Origin: Spiroplasma syrphidicola EA-1
Lineage (GTDB): Bacteria > Bacillota_I > Bacilli_A > Mycoplasmatales > Mycoplasmataceae
Assembly: GCF_000400955.1 (NCBI RefSeq)
Contig: NC_021284.1
Span: 992,001-1,056,000, forward strand
Direction: 5' to 3'
DNA: 64,000 bases
The position numbers were made by a program, and so were the translations under genes. The notes beneath the pieces were generated by a model. The model was not told the origin of the DNA. It saw only the letters and a program-made list of their open reading frames with translations, and ran no database searches. Shown here piece after piece: positions 58,058 to 64,000 of this stretch; the first letter of the stretch is position 1, and each line of letters begins with the position of its first letter.

Positions 58058-59011
58058 TTAATATTGTAGCGCTGAATTGGTATCTTTGTGAATTAAAGGC
58101 CCAATTGCGCGATAGGTTAAGTAAATAATTGCTGAGTTAAAGAGAATCTTTAACGGGGCCATGGCAAGCCGAGAAATCATTGTCACACCATAGCCATCAG
58201 TATCTGTTTTATTTTGGGAGACTGTTAAGAAAGCAATATCTCCTCAAGCCGAGATTAAGGTTGTTACTCAATATTCATTAATAACAGCTAGCATAATAAT
58301 TGCCACAAGATCTCAATAACGTTTTTTGGTTTTATCAAAATGACGATAAATAAACATAATAATTCAAATAATACATAAGGTTGATAAAGAACCGATAATA
58401 ATAATATACAATAAGACTGTTTTACTTGCATTTAACCCCGCAAATAATTTAATACTATCTACTGGTGAAAATCATGTCATTACTGACGCCATTGCCCCAA
58501 ATAAAACAACAAAAATATTAGTAAATAAGAATAAAACTCATTTTTGCTTACCAACTGCGCGGTTTAATGACGAAACACACCCTGATAAAAACCCATATGA
58601 GGCAATAACAATAATGTAGGCAATATGAACATATGATGGAACAAATAACATTACTATTAAATCGGTAATTACCCCTGATAATAACCCAACGATTGGGCCA
58701 AAAATAAAGCCAGCAATTTTAACCATTAAACCTTCAAAAGCAATTCGCACCGGAGGGAAAACTGTAATTGGAACAGTAACTGAAATTACAATTGTAACAG
58801 CGGCAGAAACCGCTGATAACATCGTGATATAAGCAATATTTTTGGTTGTAAAGCGAATACCATGGTATTTTTTGGGATTAATTAAATAATAAACCCCATT
58901 ATAACAACAATACCCAAGAAATAAAACACCAATTAGGCCACTTGCAATGTATGCCATTGTTGTACTATAGAATATTTTAGTTATATCACTAAAATTAGTT
59001 AATAAGTTCAT
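58058..59011 (-). CDS. ECF transporter S-component, probably folate-type
   Basis: S-components bind a vitamin and dock on the shared EcfAA'T energy-coupling module. The 317-residue protein has an N-terminal span, then the S-component core. That core has MLSAVSAAVTIVISVTVPIT, RIAFEGLMVKIAGFIFGPIVGL and LSGVITDLIVMLF, close to the folate-family (FolT) pattern FG..P..GFIFGP..G...G..TD. A long extra C-terminal membrane part of about four spans follows, larger than a normal 180-residue S-component. Adjacent glyA supports a folate substrate; riboflavin or another vitamin is the alternative. RBS CGAGGCGC precedes the ATG. Confidence 0.82.
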
Positions 59012-59084
59012 GTGCGCCTCGCATTCTATCAGTGTTAAATTTAACCAAAAAAATAAACTTAATAAAAGTTAATATTATTATACC

Positions 59085-59747
59085 TTACATTCCTCAATCA
59101 ATAACCTTTTTTTTATTTTTTAATAATAAATCATTCATTTTTAAAAACATTTTTTGGTCACGAAATAAATGGTAACTAAATGGTGAAGGATGAGCTCCGG
59201 CAATAATATGATCTTTGCGTAAAATATAAGTTCCATATTCTTTGGCATAATTACCCCAAAGAACATAAATAATATCAGGATTAACTTGATTTAAATAATT
59301 AATTAGGTTAATGCTAAACTCTAGCCACCCTAAATTTTTATGACTTAAAGGGGTGGCAGCACGAACGGTTCCGATTGTATTATATAGAAAAACACCCTGT
59401 TTTACTCACCCAACTAAATTACCACTCTTAAAATGATCGATATTTAAATCATTTTGTAATTCTTTAAAAATATTATTTAAACTAGGCGGATTTTTAATAT
59501 TATCGTTAACACTAAAAGCAATTCCATTAGCTTGCCCTGGTCCATGGTAAGGATCTTGACCAATAATAACAATTTTTATATCACTAGGATTTAATATCCG
59601 AAAAAGGTTAAAAATATCTTGAGCCGGGGGATAACATTGATAATGCTCATATTCGGTTTGTATACTAGCCAAAAGTTTTTTAAAATATGGCTTTTGTTCC
59701 TCTGCCGCAAAAAAATCTTTTCAACCAATGGCGAGATTTGTTAGCAC
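59085..59747 (-). CDS. ung: Uracil-DNA glycosylase
   Basis: Removes uracil from DNA in base-excision repair. The 220-residue protein has the water-activating Asp65 in IGQDPYHGPGQANGIAFS and the leucine-loop His region GAHPSPFSYH. The GVFLYNTIGTVRAATPLSH stretch is intact. The start is GTG at 59747 (LTNLAIGWKDFFAAEEQKPY, with a TGA at codon 9). That N-terminus matches the family, whereas the ATG/TTG starts further in would lose it. Confidence 0.94.
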
Positions 59748-59856
59748 TTTATCACCAACCTTTTTATTATTATAACCAAAAAGAAATAAAACTAGCACTA
59801 AGTTTTAAAGAATTTACGGTAAAATTAAAACAAAATGATAAAATGAGGAGAATTAG

Positions 59857-60447
59857 ATGAACCAACTTACCACTAGCGATGTTATAAGTAATCCTTTAAT
59901 AATTAAAAAATCAAAGTTTCTTTGTCTTATTCAAAAAGTTACTAGTGAAAAAGCCGCAAAAGATTTTATCAGCGCTTATCAGGATCTTGATGCAACTCAT
60001 AATTGCTATGCCTATATTATTGGTAAAAATGCTGATATCATCCGCAAATATGATGATGGTGAACCAACCAATACGGCTGGGAAACCAATCTGAGAGGTTT
60101 TAAAAGCGAATAATTTAACTAATATTGTTTGCTTGGTAATCCGCTATTATGGTGGGATTAAATTAGGTGCTGGAGGTCTTATTCGTGCTTATGCCAATAG
60201 TGTTCGTGATTGTTTGAAATTAACTACGCTTGAACCTTATTTTGAAGAAATAACATTGCAAGTAACTTGTGATATTAGTAAAAATAAAGTTATTAAAGAT
60301 AGTCTTTTTCATTTCTTCAATATCACAAATTACCAAACAGCTTATCATGAGTCTCTTGTTGTCTTTACTTTTAATTTACGGGTTGAAAGTAAAACTGATT
60401 TTATTAACTACTGTCAAGTTAATAAAATCAGCTATACTATTTTTTAA
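59857..60447 (+). CDS. yigZ: YigZ/IMPACT-family protein
   Basis: A 196-residue protein. The N-terminal IMPACT (UPF0029) domain has KKSKFLCLIQKV, THNCYAYIIG, DDGEPTNTAGKPI and the hallmark VIRYYGGIKLGAGGLIRAYANSV. A short C-terminal DUF1949-like domain follows. A TGA Trp at 60091 divides it under the standard code. Family function is unsettled; translation-related or proteolytic roles have been proposed. AATGAGGAGAATTAG precedes the ATG. Its 3' end overlaps trmB on the other strand by 11 bp. Confidence 0.93.
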
Positions 60448-61081
60448 TTTCGGCATAATTAATATTTTTACGCATTTCAACAAACCGTTGTTCATATTCT
60501 GTCGCAATATTATTTTTTAACAAGTTCGGATTAGCATACAGATCTGTTGTTTGTTTTACGATTGTTCAATTACTATCCTCAAATTCAGCAATTGAAAAAG
60601 CAAATAAATCATCATTATCGGTTTTAAAATAAATGCGCCCATCATTGTTTAAAATTTCATCATATAATGGTAAAAAAGTTTTTGATGTTAAACGGCGTTT
60701 AGCATGACGTTTTTTTGGTCATGGATCAGAAAAATTCAAATAAATATTGCTAATTTCTTCCGGCGCAAAAATTTCAGATAGTATTTTCGCATCATCGGTG
60801 ATGATTTTTAAATTTGAAAGTTTTTCATTCACAAGTTTTTTAAGGGCAATAACCGCCACAGAAGGAAATTTTTCAATCGCCAGATAATTTTGATCAGGGT
60901 TATTCTTTGCTAGGGCTAAAATAAACCCCCCTTTGCCACAACCAATTTCAATATTAACAGGGTTATTATTTTTAAAAACTTTTTTAGCTCATTTACCACG
61001 ATATTTTGTTGAATTCCGAACAGTGTATTCCTTTTGTTCGAGAAAATAATCATTGGCTCATGGTTTATTTCTTAATCTCAT
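60437..61081 (-). CDS. trmB: tRNA (guanine-N7-)-methyltransferase
   Basis: Makes m7G46 in tRNA using SAM. The 214-residue protein begins MRLRNKPWANDYF, with Trp codons as TGA that hide it from a standard-code reading. It has the SAM site [17 protein letters not shown] and the family signature [18 protein letters not shown], and ends in the substrate-site [13 protein letters not shown] and TEYEQRF stretches. Its ATG lies within the last 17 bases of the preceding GGDEF/EAL-like gene, so it is coupled to it. Confidence 0.95.
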
Positions 61082-63092
61082 TTTTTAATCCTTTCATTTC
61101 ATTTTTGAATAAGGCAAATTTAACTTCTGTTAAAATTTCCCCTTGTGGTTCTTCATAAACGCCAAATAATGTTCCAAACATATAATTAATTCCTAACTCT
61201 TTTATTCGCTTATAAGTTAAATAACTATTAACATGGGGAGCAATTAAAGTTATTTGTAATTTTTCCGTTAATTCCACTAATTCCGCAATTAAAGTTTGCA
61301 GATTTTGTTGTAAGAACATTTTTGTAACTAAAGTTGGTGCAATAATAGCATAATCTGGTTGATAGTACCCTAAACTACTAATATCTGTTTCCAATGCTCC
61401 TAAATTTTTAACCGCAATTTTAATCCCTAATTCTTTTAAACTAGCTAAATTCTTTTCAAAGCGGTGGGTATCAAAACCAATTTCTTTTAAATCAAACGTT
61501 AAAATTAAATTAGCTGTATTAATTTTTAACTCAATTAATTTTGCCACAAATTTTTTTAAATTAAAACTCTTACTTGCTAAGAAACTTGCCGAATAGGTTA
61601 AGAACAGCTGATAATTTAAGTATTCTTTGAATTTTCGGAAATTTTTAATGTTCAACGCCGCATTATAACGCAATAAAACTTCTTCATGAATTGTATCAGT
61701 AACATTTTCAATGTTCTGATCTAAAAAGGAATCAACTTCATTACCGTTAATTAAATTTGTTGCGTAGTGACCAAGGACATTAAACTGATTATTAACATCA
61801 ACAACAGAAGAAAATAAACTTAAAATTTTTTGTAATGAGACATTTTCATTTAAAGTTAAAATACTCCGTTTTTGACGATTTAATGCCATAATACTAGCTG
61901 GGTCAATGACAATTACTTGGTTATTATATTCTAAATTTAAGCGATTCTCCGCGGCAAACAAATTGTAGTCTTTTAGTTTGTCTAAGTTATTTGACTGTAA
62001 TCCATAAAAAGAAGCATAACCTTGTAATTTAACAATAATATTATAATTCTGATATTTATAAGTTGTTTCGACTCCCTGAATAATTTTTTCAAATTTCTTT
62101 AATAAATCATCTTCATGACGAGTTTTTAATTGGTTATCTTGTAATAATTTGGCAATATTTATTTTTTGATAATACGGAATTGGCACAAAGATTCCAAAAT
62201 GGTTTAAACTTGCTTTAAAAAAAATGACATCTTGCCCTTCTCAGGCTTTAAAGATTTGCTGGGAAATTAAATCAATAATTTTATTTTTTAAATTACTAGT
62301 TAAAAAACGGTCTAAGGCATTAATATTATTAATTGCAAAAGTTAAATATAACCCTTGGCGGATTTTATTACGATGGATATAGTCATAAATTGCTTCATGG
62401 GCTAAAGCCTCTCGTAAATATTTACTACGATCATACTCAATAATATTTTGTAATTTTAAGGCATGATTGTAAATTAGTTCAATTCCAGCACCCAATAAAT
62501 AAGCTAAATAACTCATTCCAATTCAAATTAAGACAACTAATTCATCTAGTAAATAATTTGCCCATGTTTTATCTTTGACTTGAATTAAAATCATAATTGA
62601 ATTAAAGACAAAGGCAACTAACGTTAACAATGATCAATTTGTTCATTGTGTTCACTTAAATATTTTAACAATAATAATAACACTAAAAGTAATTACATAT
62701 AATAACACCATTGTAATAATATCAATTGGATAACTTACAGTATAAAAATAAGACGTCTGGAAAAAAATGGCAATAACAAACGTGAAGATAAAAATAAATG
62801 TTGTATACATAATAATTGAAATTCATGAAATAAAAACTCCAATTAACCAGCAAACAATTAATGGTAGGTAAATTACGATAATATTAACATTAATATCTTT
62901 GACAAAAATTGGGATTAGGCTTTCCGCGACAATTGCTAAAATCGCATAAACCCCACCAATAATTGCTTGGTAATAAATGGTAAAACGAACAAAATAGTTT
63001 CGAACAAGACCCCAAGTAAAGGCATAAATGAATACAAAAATGGCAATAAATAGTAAATATACAAATATTACATTTAAAATATTATTCATCAA
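61065..63092 (-). CDS. Membrane protein with degenerate GGDEF and EAL domains
   Basis: One 675-residue protein joined through TGA Trp codons. Residues 1-210 hold about seven spans. Residues about 215-305 align with a GGDEF domain but without its motif: FKASLNHFGIFVP stands where RxGGDEFaillP should be, and FAINNINALDRF replaces the metal-binding DID.F. Residues about 430-670 follow the EAL fold (LILTFDLKEIGFD, GIKIAVKNLGALETDISSLGY, LITLIAPHV-like ITLIAPHVNSYLTYKRIKELG). EAL, DDFG, KID and QGY residues are all lost. It should therefore not make or cleave c-di-GMP, but may still bind a nucleotide or act as a sensor/scaffold. It is coupled to trmB by a 17-bp overlap. Confidence 0.8.
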
Positions 63093-63205
63093 TTCACCTC
63101 ATCAATACTTTCTTAATTATTATATCAATATAATTAAGGCTTTAAAGATTTTTTGCTTTAATTCAAATTATTATTAGTAATAATCGCTTCAATTAAAATA
63201 AAAAA

Positions 63206-63629
63206 TGGTGGAGGTGGCGGGAATCGAACCCGCGTCCACAAATGCTTTCCTCTTATAATCTACAGTTTAGTTCTATCAGCTTTATTCATAATTTAATGGT
63301 AGGACAGAACAACTAATTAAATTACTAGGTAATTTGGAACCAAAAATAATACCATTACCCCTTATTATTCCGGTTAGATTATTTTTTTCCTACGATAAAA
63401 ACTATTAACCTACAACTAGTTTCTATTACGGCTAACTAAAACTCTAACAGCGAGTTAATTAAGCAGCTAGCATTGAACCAGCAAATTGATTATTCATCAT
63501 GAATGCTGGCATTTCAATTTTATCTTCTTTGTTGTTTTTGTTTGCGTTTCTTCAAACCTAGTAGCATTATAGTCTGCCAAACTACTGCCTATAAAATTCA
63601 ACCACTCCTGTCGAAACCTAGACACCCCC
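63206..63629 (-). ncRNA. ssrA: Transfer-messenger RNA (tmRNA)
   Basis: The minus strand begins GGGGGTGTCTAGGTTTCGAC and ends with the tRNA-like GGTTCGATTCCCGCCACC and an encoded CCA (63206-63208), with acceptor arms that pair. The tag reading frame near 63430-63560 gives ANKNNKEDKIEMPAFMMNN followed by QFAGSMLAA and a stop, so rescued proteins end in LAA. At 424 nt it is a one-piece tmRNA. It rescues stalled ribosomes together with SmpB. Confidence 0.97.
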
Positions 63630-63637
63630 ATACTATA

Positions 63638-63665
63638 ATTATAAACCTTCTGCAAAAAAGCACAA
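63638..63665 (-). promoter_or_regulatory. tmRNA promoter
   Basis: On the minus strand, TTGTGC (63660-63665) and TATAAT (63638-63643) are separated by 16 bp. Transcription would start at the first G of tmRNA, 8 nt after the -10 box. Confidence 0.7.
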
Positions 63666-63666
63666 T

Positions 63667-63704
63667 AAAAACTCATTCAATCATTTTCGATTAAATGAGT
63701 TTTA
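63667..63704 (-). terminator. Terminator of the gene at the right edge
   Basis: AAAAACTCATT/AATGAGTTTT arms, extended inward by G-T pairs, end the gene at 63714 just before the tmRNA promoter. Confidence 0.7.
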
Positions 63705-63713
63705 TAATGAAAT

Positions 63714-64000
63714 TTATAATTTTGAAATGGTGTTAAAAACAAAATATCCGTTAACTTTTTTAACAACAACATTATATTCAATATTATTGTATTTAATCGT
63801 TTCTGTTAATTGAACAATTTCGTTACCGTTATAGGTAAAATCTTGTTTGATAACCGTAATTTCGGTTTTTAAAGCTGATAATCAACTATTTTTAATGTCA
63901 TTAAATAGTTTTTGCGCAACTTCATTTTGTTTATTAATACTTTCTTGTGCGTCTTTTAATAATTCCGCTAAAATATTTAAAATAAAATCATTTTTGCCAA
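63714..64000 (-). CDS. C-terminal end of an unknown protein (continues beyond window)
   Basis: The last 95 codons are visible, stop TAA at 63714. The part seen is mainly helical (ILAELLKDAQESINKQNEVA), then a four-strand beta region (EITVIKQDFTYNGNEIVQLT, YNNIEYNVVVKKVNGYFVF). One TGA Trp occurs at about 63880. No motif recognised. It could be a lipoprotein or secreted protein, but its N-terminus lies outside. Confidence 0.6.

Overview
ORGANISM. The window reads as the chromosome of a Spiroplasma or close relative (Mollicutes). It is very AT-rich. Dozens of conserved genes (gatA, ligA, ptsI, glpK, sufB, glyA, cas9 and others) are continuous only if TGA is read as tryptophan, so genetic code 4 was used throughout. 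Supporting signs are Mollicutes-type lipoproteins with a cysteine near residue 24, a glpF-glpO-glpK operon, PTS genes and no visible cell-wall genes. I cannot name the species from sequence alone.

LAYOUT. 1-9.3 kb (minus strand): the GatCAB amidotransferase operon behind ligA, a polytopic membrane protein, and the PTS genes crr and ptsI around a small membrane protein. 9.5-13.3 kb (plus): a small XRE-like regulator followed by glpF, glpO and glpK, the glycerol uptake and oxidation route that in Mollicutes makes hydrogen peroxide. 13.4-21.7 kb (minus): a lipoprotein gene and a complete type II-A CRISPR-Cas locus in the order cas9, tracrRNA, cas1, cas2, csn2, array. The array has 28 repeats and 27 spacers. 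cas9 is broken in this assembly by one extra base in an A9 tract just before RuvC-III. 22-25.5 kb (minus): a D-2-hydroxyacid (probably D-lactate) dehydrogenase, an AEC-family carrier that is also frameshifted, and rplK-rplA. 25.8-29.0 kb (minus): a two-gene operon that looks like a minimal CBASS anti-phage system (2TM/beta-strand effector plus CD-NTase), a 557-bp gene-poor gap, and a secreted hydrophobic protein. 29.2-34.7 kb: membrane proteins, ogt, and a three-gene permease/small-membrane/lipoprotein operon behind a well-formed cobalamin riboswitch with a downstream terminator. 34.8-40.1 kb (minus): sufC-sufD-sufS-sufU-sufB plus a 5-formyl-THF cyclo-ligase gene. 40.2-44.7 kb (plus): two tandem large lipoproteins and a HIT protein. 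44.7-54.6 kb (minus): a roughly 10-kb five-gene operon coding for a 1297-residue SF1 helicase, two uncharacterised proteins, a ClpB-like AAA+ ATPase and a small radical-SAM protein. I recognise no pathway for this set. 54.7-64 kb: rplM-rpsI, a phosphatase-like lipoprotein, glyA next to an ECF S-component (probably folate), ung, yigZ, trmB, a membrane protein with degenerate GGDEF and EAL domains, tmRNA, and the end of an unknown gene.

HOW IT FITS TOGETHER. The housekeeping blocks are compact and often overlap by 1-17 bp, suggesting translational coupling. The accessory interest lies in three blocks: CRISPR-Cas with CBASS only 4 kb apart (a small defence island), the B12-riboswitch membrane operon, and the helicase/AAA+/radical-SAM operon. 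Two frameshifts, in cas9 and the AEC carrier, both sit in homopolymers, so sequencing error, transcriptional slippage or true decay all need to be considered.
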